Below, piece by piece: positions 34,757-46,588 of a stretch of DNA of 64,000 nt (position 1 is its first letter; every line of letters starts with the position of its first letter). The notes under the pieces were generated by a model that saw only the letters and a program-made list of their open reading frames with translations, had not been told where the DNA came from and ran no database searches. Source of the DNA: Marsupella aquatica (Eukaryota > Marchantiophyta); contig OZ316898.1 in assembly GCA_973895155.1 (NCBI GenBank), positions 3,348,001 to 3,412,000 of the forward strand, given 5' to 3'. Position numbers and translations under genes: made by a program.

Positions 34757-37240
34757 GTTGGTGGTGTATTTTGAATAGGATAATGTGACATTACAGGGAA
34801 TTATGAGATACAATGTCCCCAAAAACTACCCACTTCCCCCAAACACAAGGCCTGGGCGCTATATTAGAATAATGAGCCCAGGGGCGCTGTGTTCGAGTTT
34901 GAAGTCAATGTTTCCATTTTTTGGACTTGTGGCGCTGTGTTTGAAATGTGGCGTTGTGTTCAAATTTAAGGTAATGTGCTTGAATTTTGGCATTGTGAGA
35001 TGCATGTAAAGTGTAAGTAGGAATGATATGCATAAAAGTTATGTGTATTAGAGAGGAGTGTGTTCAAGTTTTGGTTTTTTGACTTCCCAACAATATTTGC
35101 TCATTCAAAGGATGTGTAGCGAAATAATTGAACCACTGAAATTATACAAGGGGAGAAATCAAATTTGCAATAGAAAACAAAACCTGACAAACCATACATA
35201 CCAAGTGTACTATTGTCACTTAGTAAAACATATTCGTCCACTTTTCACAGTTGTTCGGTTTACTATGGCCAATTTGCTCATTTCTATAACTATTTAATCT
35301 TTCTTCATGCAGTATGGAATGTTTGTGAGACTGCTTTGTTTCTATTCGAGTGATTGATCTTGAAGGCAATGGAAAATTGAAAATAGAGAAGTGAGTAGTC
35401 AGACCTAATTATGCACGTAGGCACTATAGGTTTCTTTGACGAGACGTCATGGCATCAGTCAGAGGTTGATGTGAAAGTCTGTCAAAAGTTCACACAGTTG
35501 AAGAATATATCGATTCTTCCGGATTGCTGCTTAACATTTTGGAAACAGCGCACACTTCTCCGAAAATGAAGGATTTTGAAATTAGCTTACATTTCTCAAA
35601 GGACGATGGATTTCGTAAGTTGAAAGATCGGATGTGTTGGACGATTTTAAAGTAACGGATAGTAGTTGCAACCTGGTTACCTTTCTCCTATAGTCACTTG
35701 AATGTGCACATTTTTGAACACAAAGTCAATTTCGAACACAGCGGCCGGGCGTTGTGTTCAGGGGAAGACAATGGTGCTGGAGACACCAGCTCTCAGTATA
35801 CTGGGGGACTGGGTTCCAGGCACCGGAGCTAGTGCAATCAAATGCTTGGACGATCGAGTGCAGGCTGGTGTTTTCGGTGGGAGGGAGCGGCTTGGATCAA
35901 GTCAATAAGGGGTATAACATGCAATTTTGGACCAGCAACTGGAGAGAGGCAACCCATGAGTACAGAATAGAGGTCAGAGTGTCCAGGAGGGAGTCATATA
36001 TATAGAGGTGGCGGGTGGGGAAGGGTATGTCATAAAGACAGAAATGGTGGAACAAAGTAATTAAACTTCCTTGGGACTGTAGTGCTTTAGGGCCCTTTAG
36101 GGAATACAATACATGAAATCCTGAACGATCCACATAATTTCCCCGGTGCTATACATGACCGTCTAGATCTAAGACTGCAAGATCCCTGCCGTTCAGTGGT
36201 GGACCTTACCACCCAGCGCCCTCACCAATCCCAACACTCACGCCTAAGTGCCCTTGGTGCCCGAACACCTCCACGGAATACCTCGAGCAAGCAACCTAGT
36301 GCCCTTTGCATCGCCAACAGCCCCTCCCATACGAAACCGCACTTGCTCTCTAACACGACCGCTACTCAATGGTCCTCCCTATCTGCACAAGCAACCAAGC
36401 ACCTCGGTAAGTAACCCTTCATGATCTAGAACTCGCCAAGTCTAGCATCCTAACTCAAGCTCAATAGACGTTGGTAAATAGGTCAGCGATAGGTCCTCCC
36501 GATGCCATAAGCCGGAACCAGAGCCCATGCCCACTGTCCATCCAGGACAGCTCCTTCCTTGGGCGCGGCCTGGGTTCCCCCTCGTACCTATCCATCACCA
36601 ACTGACCGCCCTGACCTCAGGGCATGCTCATGGCCCAAATAGCGTAGCTTGTCCCAAACTTGTCCCAACACGCCGGGACCAGAATGGCCCCGACTCTAGC
36701 AACTGCTCCCGGTTCGCCCCACTAATGGTCTAGGGGCCGAGCACCGTTGGAACTCAGCCTCCACACCTACTTGGCCTTGCCTCCCCAACGCAAGCTCCCT
36801 TGGGAGACTGAGCGCGGCTTGGCTGCTGTTCGGCAGGATTTGGCAAGCGGGCGAGCTAAAACCCACAAACCATGAGAACCCATGGCACCCTCCAAGAGCT
36901 TTTCAACGCACCTAAGAACCCGTTGGGAAGATATCGCCATTTCCGTTTGGCGGTTTCCCTTAGTGTCGCGACCACCGTGGCTCACGACTTCGGCTCGCCC
37001 TTAGCCCCCAGGGAGACACCACTCCCCTCATATATGCTTCTGGAGACCTGCCACCCCCGGACCAGCTTTGGTCCCTAAACATTTGGCCCCCAACCCGGAT
37101 CCCATTGCGCATAATGGGCGCGCCACCAACTGGCAACGCCCATAACTTTCTCGTTAGGCATCCGCAAGCGGAGTGCCTTAGCCCGTTGTCATGCCGAAAG
37201 ATTTCAGCTCAAGAATGGCTTTTATAGGGGATGATGGGCG
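34757..37240. other. no gene recognised; dispersed-repeat sequence
   Basis: From 34800 to 35700 the sequence is AT-rich with no features. The stretch 35930-36170 shares phrases (GGAGAGAGGCAAC, GATCTA, CAGTCCTTGCCGTTC-like) with 44780-45010, indicating copies of one dispersed repeat. 36190-37080 is C-rich and has no protein-like frame that I recognise. Confidence 0.4.
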
Positions 37241-37998
37241 AGGCCTCCCGGTTGGGTTGCGTGCATGCTGACTCGAAGGGGCTGCTTGGTTGGATGGATT
37301 GAGGTTTGGTGATTGGGTGACTCGTCGTCACCAGGTTTGGTGTTTGGGTGAGTCACCAGGCTTGGAGTTTGGATGAGCCTCGCTGATGGCAGCTGGCTCA
37401 GGCTGGATGGTTGGGTTTCCGATGCTACTTAAGACTTGAGCCTCGGCTCATTGACGTTGGCGGTTGTCTATTGAGATCTGTTGAGTTGCATTCTGTGAGT
37501 TCTGCTTCGTTCTACAGAACTCGACTGTTGTGCGACGGTTTTGGAGTTCTGGGCAAGTGTTGGATCCAGGTGTGGAGTTTTCGATCCAGATAGGGATTTC
37601 TCAAGTTTGGAGTCTCGTCGATCCAGGCAAGGATTTCTCAAGTTTGGAGCCTCGTTGGTCCAGGCCCGAGTTCCGTGTGAGCTATTTTAGACTAGTGGAG
37701 TAGCTAGTCAAGTTTTGGTTTTGTGAGCTAAGGAGAATAGTTTTTCCGTCAGATTTTGAGTAGTTAGTCACTCGAGGAGTTGTACTTGACAAGTTAGAGG
37801 TAGCGGCCCACCGTAGGGCCAACTACCAGACTCTTGCGGGCAAGCTTACTCGAGGGCACCTATTGTAACCTTTGTGAGAAAAGTAAAAAATATAAAGGAG
37901 TGAGAGTTCGCTCCAAAAAGTGCTTGTTGCCTGTCCCAATCGCAGCCAGAAACGCGCAGTTTTCCCGAGGAGCCCCTAACTTTAAGTCCTCACGACAT
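37241..37998 (+). mobile_element. probable 3' part of an LTR / leader of the gypsy element
   Basis: This GC-moderate stretch leads into a primer-binding-site-like sequence and then gag. It contains repeated GGTTTGGTGTTTGGGTGA-type and CAAGTTTGGAG-type phrases (about 37290-37650) and a TATAAAG near 37888. The left LTR border could not be set and no matching downstream LTR was found. Confidence 0.4.
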
Positions 37999-38016
37999 TG
38001 GCGACCATACTGGGGA
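37999..38016 (+). other. primer-binding-site-like sequence
   Basis: TGGCGACCATACTGGGGA follows GACAT. The context ATTGGCG...GGGGA is typical of the primer-binding site just inside the 5' LTR of plant Ty3/gypsy elements. The matching tRNA was not determined. Confidence 0.5.
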
Positions 38017-38103
38017 GTCCTTGGGGCGATTGGATGAGACGGGTGACTATGACGAAGTCGATCGGATCTCGAGCACTTGGGGGGTTGACTATCAACAATC
38101 TTA

Positions 38104-38332
38104 GGAACCACGTGCAATCCAAAATAGGTATTTCTCATATAAATTAGCTAAATTTTTAAAAAGCGTAGGAAGCAAAAGAAGGTATTATAAACCTATATTT
38201 ATAGAATATTCTCTAATATATACCTTTTATAAAGTAAAATAGGTCATTAGTATTGAAAATAGAGAATATTTTTAGAATATTCCCATTATAAAATAGGTAT
38301 GTTTATATTAGGCTAGGATCGCACGTGGTACC
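38104..38332. mobile_element. AT-rich MITE with CACGTG in its termini
   Basis: A 229-bp AT-rich element whose ends are 17-bp inverted repeats: GGAACCACGTGCAATCC at 38104-38120, and the complement of GGATCGCACGTGGTACC at 38316-38332 (15 of 17 match). The left arm contains the G-box palindrome CACGTG, the right arm CACGTGG. Internal sequence has further inverted phrases such as AGAATATTCTCTA. It separates the primer-binding site from gag. No clear target-site duplication. Confidence 0.65.
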
Positions 38333-38363
38333 CCAAAATATACACTAAGTTAACCCCCCGAGC

Positions 38364-41310
38364 TTGAGCATCGTCATGTCAATGATGAGAACCATAAGGA
38401 AGGAAGAGCTTGAGGCGGAAAGGGCGAGCAGGGAAGCGAATAGAACTACTCGGTGTCTCCAAGAGGTTCTGAAGGAGAATGGGCAGTTCGATGGGAGAAA
38501 TGTGACAAGCTACCTTAAGTCTTACTTGACAGAAGCAGTTGTCTACAAGTTGGACGAAGGGACGGCGGTGAAAGAGTTCATGGTGCTGGTTGAGAAGGAG
38601 TTGAGTTCGACGGTGCGGACCATCATTGAGTCAGCTGAGGGCTGGGATGACTTCGACCAGAAGATGAAAGAGGAGTTCCAAGCGAAGGATGTTGATCGGG
38701 TCACGCAAGCTACCTTCTTGGATTGGGTGAATGACAGGAACAAGAAGTTGAAGGGGCCGCAAGAGCTCCTAAGGGAGTTCAAGAGAAGGGTGTCTCAATT
38801 ACCAAAGCAGGATGTGGGAATCATAGAGTTGCAGCGCTCGACGCTCTTCTTGAGGGCAGCCGATGAGGACCTTTGAGAGGAGCTTGAGAACGTGATGGAG
38901 CTGCTGAAACCTTCGAGAGTTACCTTGTCTAATGACTGGAACCAAGTTGAGAAAGTGGTGTCAAAAGTGAGCAATCGACACCGGCAGCAAGAGTAGACAA
39001 AGAGGCTACCACTCTCGACCTAAGGCCGTCGGAACCAATATTGAGGAAAGGGAAGCGAGAACCAGCAAAGGATGAGATCAAACCATCGGTGGATGATCTC
39101 GCAGAAATGATGCAGAACCTGAAGATCTTGGTGGCACATGCGGTCGAGAATCCGAAACCGAGGGTTGCGAGTGCTCCCGAGAGGAAGCGAGAGATGTAGA
39201 GTTGGCCATGCATGTGGTGCGACAACAAAGAGCATGACAAACGGGAGTGCCTGGACCTGAGGGAAGCTGCGTATAAAGGGCTGATCAAGTTCATCGGTGA
39301 AGTTGGTCAGAAAAAGATATTGTTTGCCGATACTGAAGAGCCGATTCCATTCAACTCCAACAAGGGAGGCATGAAGGCTTTGGCTGAGAAGCGAGCTGGG
39401 AAGCGAGTCAAAGAGGCGTCCTCTTTACACCTGGAAGCGAATGTTTACAATGTGGAGTTGGATGGCCCCGTGACGGAAACGGACAAGTTTTACAAGCGCT
39501 TGGCGGATCTGGTGCGAGAGAGATCCGGATGGAGTGACCCGGTGCTGATCAATGCGATAATGGTTGAGGTTGGGGCTAGTTGGGATGCCTCGGTTGAGTC
39601 AAAAAGGAAGAAAACCGACGAGGATGACACTCCGTCTCAATCAGGGGAACGAGAGAGGCGGGATACTCGAGACAAGGAAAGAAGAGTTAGGTTCGAAGAA
39701 GAGAAAATGAGCGAGAAAGAGCCGGAGAAAGGGAAACCAATCAGGAAGGACCCGGGCTGGGTGCTTGGCAGGGATGTGGACCAGGCCATGTACCCAAAGG
39801 TTGTAGCTGAGAAGTTCTGGAGCCAACAGGCTCAAGGGTTTACCAGCCGAGTTCTTTGGCAGTATGAGGCGGGAGATCTAGGAAGCAATCATGGAGAGAT
39901 CCAAGAGGAAACGGATTTACAAAGAGGGCCCTCACACCTTGATGGGGGAGGCTGGCGAGACGGAAATTGGGAGTTTCCAAACTTACACTGCTAGGGCGTC
40001 CATGGGTTTAGGTAGTAAGCTTGCTGGCCCCGAAGAGTCAGACTTGGGGAAACCGAAGAGGGTCAAGTCCCTTGAAGAGGAGCTCATGGACTTGGACGAT
40101 GAGTTCTTCGATGCGGAAGAGGAGCTCATGGGAACTGGAAGCGAAGCTGAGTCTATGGCAAATAGGGACCCGACTGAAGGGGAAGAACGAGAAAGCATTA
40201 CCGCGCAATCGAGGACCATTCATGTCATGGGCTCAATGAAAGGAAACGGTTATGCTTACCGAGATGGATACTGGGCTCGAGCAAGTCCGGAGAGCGAGTG
40301 CTAGTTGGAAGGAATGGAAGGCAAGGTGCGGGCGCTCATTGACACTAGCTCGAAGATCAACTTGATGGATCCAAAGGTGTTTCAAAAGGGGAATTGGCCG
40401 GTGGATAATGAGTTGCTTTGGAGTGTGAACTCGGTGAGTTCAATGAAGGACTATCTTTGGGGCGGATGTCCAAATGTGATGGTGAAGTTCGGGAATGTCA
40501 AGCAGGCTTGTAACATTTTTGTTCATGAGCACTTGTCATTTCCGGTGATACTGGGCATGCCGTTCACTCGGCCGTTCATCACTGAATGGAGGATGGAGAC
40601 AAAGGTTCTGGATGATACTACCTTCATGGTGAAGGTTTGGGGCAAAGATGATAAGGAGGTGGTTCAGTTTCCAGCGGTTCTACCTGGAAATGAGAGGAAC
40701 CGAAAGCGGCTGCGAGATCCAACAGCGGCAGAAGTTGGCATTGCTATGGGGGAGAACCAAGATGCTAAGATGGATCTAAGTGCAAAGTTCAAAGGGGAGC
40801 CAATTGCGGACCGAAAGATGGGGAGTCTAGTGTTCACGGAAGAGTGTTACTTAGGAGAGCTACTGGACATTGGGAAGTATCTGAGTGACTTTGGGAAGCG
40901 GCTGAAGCAGGATGGTAAAGGGCTCGAAGACATTCGAGTGAATTCTAATAAGTTCGTTCTTAGAGAGGGCTACCTTTGGCGGAAACCTAAGGGCCCCATG
41001 CTAGTACCGAGGAGAGTTGTCGATTCTAAGGATGAGCAAAAGCGGATTTTTGAGGAAGTCTATGATGCTGAGGTCAAAGGTGGTTTAAAAGGAATAAGGG
41101 CGAAGGTCTGTGAGCAGATCCGAAAGGAGTATTGGTGGCCAGATTTGTATTGGGATGTTCAAGAGTATGCTGACAATCGAGGGATCTATCACAACTTGAA
41201 GAGGCAGATTCAAGAGCTTGATCTGATTGACTATCGAGTCGTTGACATACGGGAGAGAGTGAAGGTTTGCAAGGTGCGAACTAGAGATGAAATGGACTCA
41301 AGTTCTGGGC
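38364..41310 (+). pseudogene. Ty3/gypsy-like gag-protease-integrase remnant lacking reverse transcriptase
   Basis: The gag part (38364-38876) is helical and charged, and continues after a TGA. A CCHC zinc knuckle with C-x2-C-x4-H-x4-C spacing (CMWCDNKEHDKREC) is encoded near 39210-39251. Then come a charged linker and a retropepsin-like region: ALIDTSSKINLM with DTS instead of DTG, near 40330, and FPVILGMPF near 40550. Only about 400 bp after the protease region, at about 40945-41170, is the integrase zinc-binding region (FVLREGYLWRK, then KEYWWPDLYWDV). Reverse transcriptase and RNase H, about 1.3 kb in complete elements, are absent. Damage: TGA at about 38875, TAG near 39198, TAG near 40303, and frame changes near 38995 and 39880. 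Similar gag proteins occur in moss elements (from memory). Confidence 0.75.
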
Positions 41311-42027
41311 CGACTCAGTGCTCATGCCTAGGCCCTCAGGTCTCATCGCCGCTCGGGGCCCCCGACCGGCCTAACCCGGATCGGGCCACAACTTGCGCCC
41401 CAAGCGTTCGTTGCCAATGGCGTCAACTCCATTGGCCTTGGGCCCAAGAGGAGCTCACACCCAAGCCCTCAGAACTCAAGGTCCATGTCGTGCGCATACA
41501 TATCGCTACACAACATACATCGCTTGTCACATACATCCAGACATAGTCACACTGCCACATCACAAATACAAGAGAATGAAATACAAGTGGAACTCATGTC
41601 CACACATGTCCAAAACCCACAATAATCTCCATACAATCGGCACAACGATCTCGGTCAACAATACCCCATCGATCCCGCACCGATCCGATCACACACGTAT
41701 GTCAAGCCAACGCACCTTGCACTACTCAAGGAATCCACGTTACACAAGCGGAGCTCACAGCCACCATAGCCACACTCAAGCTCCTCTCTCTCCAAGGCTC
41801 AACATTGAAAGATGACCTTTCAATGCCTCACAAGTGAGAAGTACCCTCTCACACAAACCTGATAGAACCTTATCGGCTCCAATAGCACTCATACCAAACG
41901 TACATACTCTAATAGCACGATATACTACCACACTACTTAGAATGGTGTGACATCCATCCGGAGGTCCGGACGGCCATCCTTGAGCCCGGCCCATTTCCCC
42001 TTGACCCGACCAGCCATCGGCTAGTCC
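41311..42027. other. no gene recognised
   Basis: The first part is C-rich like 36190-37080; the rest has CACAC-rich phrases. The open frame of the preceding element runs on to 41546 but loses integrase similarity at about 41240. No downstream LTR of that element was found. Confidence 0.4.
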
Positions 42028-42371
42028 TGTTGAGCATAGATGACATTCGTAACAGCAAGTCCATGAACCATCCAACGCACAATAGTCCACACAGAGAGAT
42101 ACGTGGTTCACCTCCACATGAGGCTACGTCCACGGGAACACACAAGAGCTTTACTGCACTCTAGGCCGACCGGCTATACCAAGCATCCACAGCACAAGCT
42201 CTCCTTATCTCTCAACTAGCTCCATAACAATGAGCCTAAGTTCCACCAGGGTCTGGCATCAGCCTTGGCTATATACACAACAACACTACCGCTAACATTA
42301 GCTAAGTCCTAACCCGAGTTAGCCTAGCTGTAGTTAGCTCATGAGTCACAAGACTAGAGCAATATCTAACA
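42028..42371 (+). mobile_element. solo LTR (family A), plus orientation
   Basis: 344 bp, beginning TGTTGAGCATAG and ending AATATCTAACA. Flanked by AGTCC on both sides (42023-42027 and 42372-42376), a perfect five-base target-site duplication. It shares the core GATACGTGGTTCACC with the copies at 5903 and 43231. No internal region. Confidence 0.94.
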
Positions 42372-42376
42372 AGTCC

Positions 42377-43225
42377 AAGACCTTAGTGTGTGCCCCCAGC
42401 TTGGCTCCTTGCCTTGTTAGTGCCACGTCTCATTGCCCACAAGTCTCCCTATGCTAAGTCCTCCCCGGATAGCCTATCCGGGCCTGGACCATAAGGGAGC
42501 TCGGCGTCGGAGTCAGCGATGCAGGAGCTAAGTGTTAAGGTAGTCGAGTTCCACGACTCGTTCCATCGCCAGAGTTTTGCAATCTCCCAAATCACATTGG
42601 AAAGCCTTGCATTGGAGTCTCGCGATCTTGCAATGTACTCTTTGGACTTCCCGCCATCTTAATTCTCAATGGGAAGAGCAATAAAATTATTGCCGATCTT
42701 CTGCCAAACACAGATTGCAACACTCCCTTCACTCGGCAAACCACTTTATTGGAAAACTAAACTCATGCATGGTTTGCAAAATTGAATGGCGGACCCAATA
42801 ATATTATCGCCAGTACGTTCAAGAACTAATAGTTCCCTAAACCCCTAGACAGACTCCAACCAGTCTTGAGAGGGCAATAATATTATCGGCTCTTTTTGGG
42901 AGACCTCTTACTAACTCCTCCCTTGTCCCTGATCTTCTCTCAGACGAGCAATGCTTAGGCCAATCAATTTAAACCACACCTGCCCCTATAAAGGGCTACG
43001 GGTAACCCATAGCTCTCATTCTAAGGAGTACAAGTTCAGAAATGGATTTTGAGCTCCACAAAAGGTGCTGACTGCAAAACCTTTTTTTGTCAAGTACTCC
43101 ACAAAACATGCTAGTGTTCCACCTTTTATGGTGAGTAGTGAGACATGGAATGAGGCTTTTATAGTGGCAGGTGGGGTTTAACGGCTTTGCCTTGCAAATG
43201 GCTCTTATTAGCCCTCTACAAATTC
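42377..43225. other. unique sequence between two opposed solo LTRs
   Basis: About 850 bp with no gene recognised. Repeated phrases of the type AATAATATTATCG occur at about 42680-42890. The flanking LTRs have different target-site duplications, so this is not the interior of one element. Confidence 0.5.
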
Positions 43226-43230
43226 TCTTA

Positions 43231-43574
43231 TGTTAGATATTGCTCTAGTCTTGTGACTCATGAGCTAACCACAGTTAGTCTAACTCGGGTTAGGACTTAG
43301 CTAATGTTAGCAGTAGTGTTGTTGTGCATATAGCCAAGGCTGATGTCAGACCCTGGTGGAACTTAGGCTCATTGTTACGGAGCTAGTTGAGAGATAGGGA
43401 GAGCTTGCGCTGTGGATGCTTGGTATGGCCGGTCGGCCTAGAGTGCAGTAAAGCTCTTGTGTGTTCCCGTGGACGTAGCCTCATGTGGAGGTGAACCACA
43501 TATCTTTTTGTGTCGACTCTTGTATGTTGGATGGTTCATGGGCTTGCCGTTGCGAATGTCGTCTATGCTCAACA
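43231..43574 (-). mobile_element. solo LTR (family A), minus orientation
   Basis: 344 bp, reading on the plus strand from TGTTAGATATTG to ATGCTCAACA: the reverse complement of the copy at 42028 with scattered substitutions. Flanked by TCTTA on both sides (43226-43230 and 43575-43579), a perfect five-base duplication different from that of its neighbour. Confidence 0.94.
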
Positions 43575-43579
43575 TCTTA

Positions 43580-46418
43580 CACTGATTGTCGTGATTTCTA
43601 AGGGGAATGTGAATTTGCATCAAATGCCTCTCTGCGTCCAATCCATGGGCCCATGTCTAATGAAAAAAAGAAACCAATTAATGGGAGCTATTAGTCATTA
43701 TATAGTTTTTAGCGATAACCATGGTTAGTTTAGTGATAACCCTGGTCAAGTTAAGGTTAACCCAGGCATGGTTAAGGCATCGTCAACTGCGTGGTTTTGA
43801 TGGAATTCCCCAAAAGGTATCCAGGAATTACTACACAACACACTGGGAAATTTAATTCCCGGCGGCAACATGGGGGTTCCATTTCAAATTAGCGCTAGGA
43901 GAAGGTCCTATTTTCAAAAGTGGGAATGTGTGCAATTCTATCACTTTGCGCCTTCTCCTACTTCTTTGTTAAGATGATAGGAGAACCTCAACAAATGGGA
44001 GTATGTCCCACATGGGAAAGGGGTAGATCTGCCTTAATTAGTGTATTCAGGCTCAGGCACTGCCCTTAAAGGGCCACTGTCCATGACAAAACCTGGATCC
44101 ACCAGGTTAGAACTTTTTTCTTGAAAGTGTGGAGCAAAGTGTTGGAAATCTGAGACTTGCGCTGTCTCAGGATTCTCCCACCATCATGCCAACTGCCTCA
44201 ACCATTTAGTAGAGCCGTCGCCACACTGTAATTAATTTGCTTACGGTTAGTCATTTAGTATTAGTCCAGTTACCTAATTACTGTTGGCCATTAGTCGCTT
44301 GGGACAAAACCCACTTAGGATACTCTACCTCCGCTGCCGCTCATCGCCTCTGTTCGTCACTTCTGGTGGATCTTAATCCATGGCTCTTACTCTTTCTGGC
44401 TCTCAACGGTCTGACGTTAATACTGTATATAATCCACCTCGCTTCCGAGGACTAATCAAGCATTCTCAGAAATTCCTTCACAAAGTCTTTAGGGAGGTTT
44501 CACCATTTTTAGAACTTTTTTCCTGAAAGTGTGGAGCAAAGTCTCACCCTAGAGGAGAGAAATGTGAAAAAGTGATAACTATTGGACACTTCTCCTTTTA
44601 TATGGACATGGACAGTGGTGGTTACTCGATCATCGACAATGCCAGTATAGAAGCTTTTATACAATGCTTCTATACTGTGCCATTGTAGATGATCGAATAA
44701 CCAACTTCAAAGGCAAGGGGTGCTGTTCATGCATAACTTCCTTAATCATGGCCATGGCCGTAACAATCTCGCAGTAACTGGAGAGAGGCAACAAACAAGT
44801 CCAGAACAGAGTAGTGTCCATTGTCGTAACAATCTGTCACCAATAGGAGAGAGGCATGCAACTCACAGCTTCCGAACAGGGTAGTGTCCAAGAAGGAAAA
44901 AACGCATAGTTGGGTTCAACGCTATTATGGATGGAACGGAAAGGATCGTGCACTTCAGATCTAGACACACATATATGGTACCAGGAAAAACTTTACAGTC
45001 CTTGCCGTTCCATCCGAGGGCTATTCAGGGATCTTCGTTACCACGTACTGATTAATTATTGAGCGGATGTCCGTGCCTACCAAATTAAACGCCTCCATAA
45101 AAGTCGTAACAGATTCCCTTCCAAAGGGATACATGCATAACTCGTCCTCTCTAGTTATCGCACAAATACGCTTTCATCTTTGATTCACAAGAAGGTCTTG
45201 CAGCTTCTTGTCTTATGTTTGCAAATAAAGTCAGGTCCAACGTAAGGTTTCCTGAATACGCAAACGGAGATGCGTTCCACTGAATCTCCCGACAAATTCA
45301 GAATCTAGACTGCATCAATTTACACAGCCAGGTGCTCTTTCAGTGGAATATTTTGATGAATCCGATATGACGTCCGATGAATATTCTTCATGTGATGGAA
45401 GCTCTGAGCTTCGTAAAGAACGTACGTGGATTGAAGCGCTCAGACACAAGTTCTTTTTTTTCCTTGAAAACCGAAAGCAGGCCCATCCGAAAGCAGGCCC
45501 ATCCAAGAGAGGATAGACGTTCTTGACAACGTTGACTATCTCAACTTTAAACACATCACAAGCGCTTGTCTTTGAGCAAGTGGGATTTTACAGCAAAACG
45601 CCAACTATGGGTTCAGCCATTCACTCTCGTAAGATCAGACATGATCCCGAATTCCAATGCACGTTCAGTAAAAAGACGGCGAGTCACCGATAATATATGA
45701 AGTATATCTTTAGCAACACCAAATTAAAGGGAGACATGAGGAAACCGTACCCCTGGTGTAGGCAAACTCAATACCGTCGGAGATGCTTAGGCAACTGGTG
45801 AACCGAGGGAGAGAAAGAGTACCTGGTTTGAAAATACTTTCAATAAGACTAAAGAACACTCCGAACACTAAACGAAACGAACCCTCAGGTCCATTTGGTC
45901 ACAAACCACAATATATTACTTTGAGTCCAGGGTTTCACTCGATCATTCAGTATAAAACAATGATGAAGGTTCAAGTGGCAATGCATGATTTGGCATCCCA
46001 AAAATGTAATTCAGATTACATTAGAGAAAGAGAGCATGTTTTCAATCAATCTTCACCTATGTATGTTCTATGCATATTTCGTACCTGGGTGAAAGAATTG
46101 TGAACGAATATCAGTTCACATGCACGAGACCTTACGTTTGGGGTTACTCTATTTGCGAAAGCATCAACAGGAAACTGAAAGACCTTGTGAAGCAAAGACA
46201 AAGAGAAGAGAGAAGAGAAGTCGTGCCAGAAGAGAGAAACAAATTAAGCATGCATCGCTGCATTAACGAGGGTCAAAACCTGTGAATATTTTGGTGGGGG
46301 CGAATATCTGCTCGGATATGCTTAGGAATGACGAACAATTACCTTGGTGCAAACGGAGGTGCTGCCCTGGATGTCATTTAATTGGTGGCATGTGTCAATA
46401 CAAGGCAAACGAAATAAC
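43580..46418. other. no gene recognised; repeat-like sequence
   Basis: Apart from the small hairpin at 44620-44702 and dispersed-repeat phrases near 44780-45010, nothing gene-like was found. A 17-bp phrase containing CCGAAAGCAGGCCCATC is duplicated near 45471-45500. Confidence 0.4.
44620..44702. repeat. imperfect short hairpin, pre-miRNA-sized
   Basis: An 83-base inverted repeat. GGTTACTCGATCATC... on the left pairs with ...GATGATCGAATAACC on the right, around a loop of about 11 bases (TTTTATACAAT). Arms are about 36 bases with a few mismatches and a bulge. The size and pairing resemble a miRNA precursor or a tiny MITE. No expression evidence is possible here. Confidence 0.6.
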
Positions 46419-46425
46419 TATATAA
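46419..46425 (+). promoter_or_regulatory. TATA box of the secreted-protein gene
   Basis: TATATAA about 165 bases upstream of the ATG at 46589, implying a transcription start near 46450 and a leader of about 140 bases. Confidence 0.6.
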
Positions 46426-46588
46426 CGGCACGGAGCTGAAAAATTTCCCATTCAGTTCCAGTGTTGTGTGATCCGATTGCGCCTAAGCATTTGATCGGTT
46501 CGATCGCTCGCTGCTTCCGCATTGTGACACACTGCTCTGACTAGGCAGTAGCGTTTCGGTTTTCCAACAGCGAGCGCCTAAGTCTAAC

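Noticed and set aside
34538-34774. Protein with four repeats of a NMHTIGLLGFVVGI-like unit
   Set aside because: The open frame is explained by a minisatellite of 48-bp units. There is no promoter, and no conservation beyond the repeat.
38364-41310. Intact domesticated gag-protease-integrase host gene
   Set aside because: Several stops and frame changes, and the DTS substitution at the protease active site, argue for decay.
42028-43574. A single element with 344-bp terminal inverted repeats (foldback or MULE)
   Set aside because: Each arm has its own five-base duplication and TG...CA ends, so they are two independent solo LTRs.
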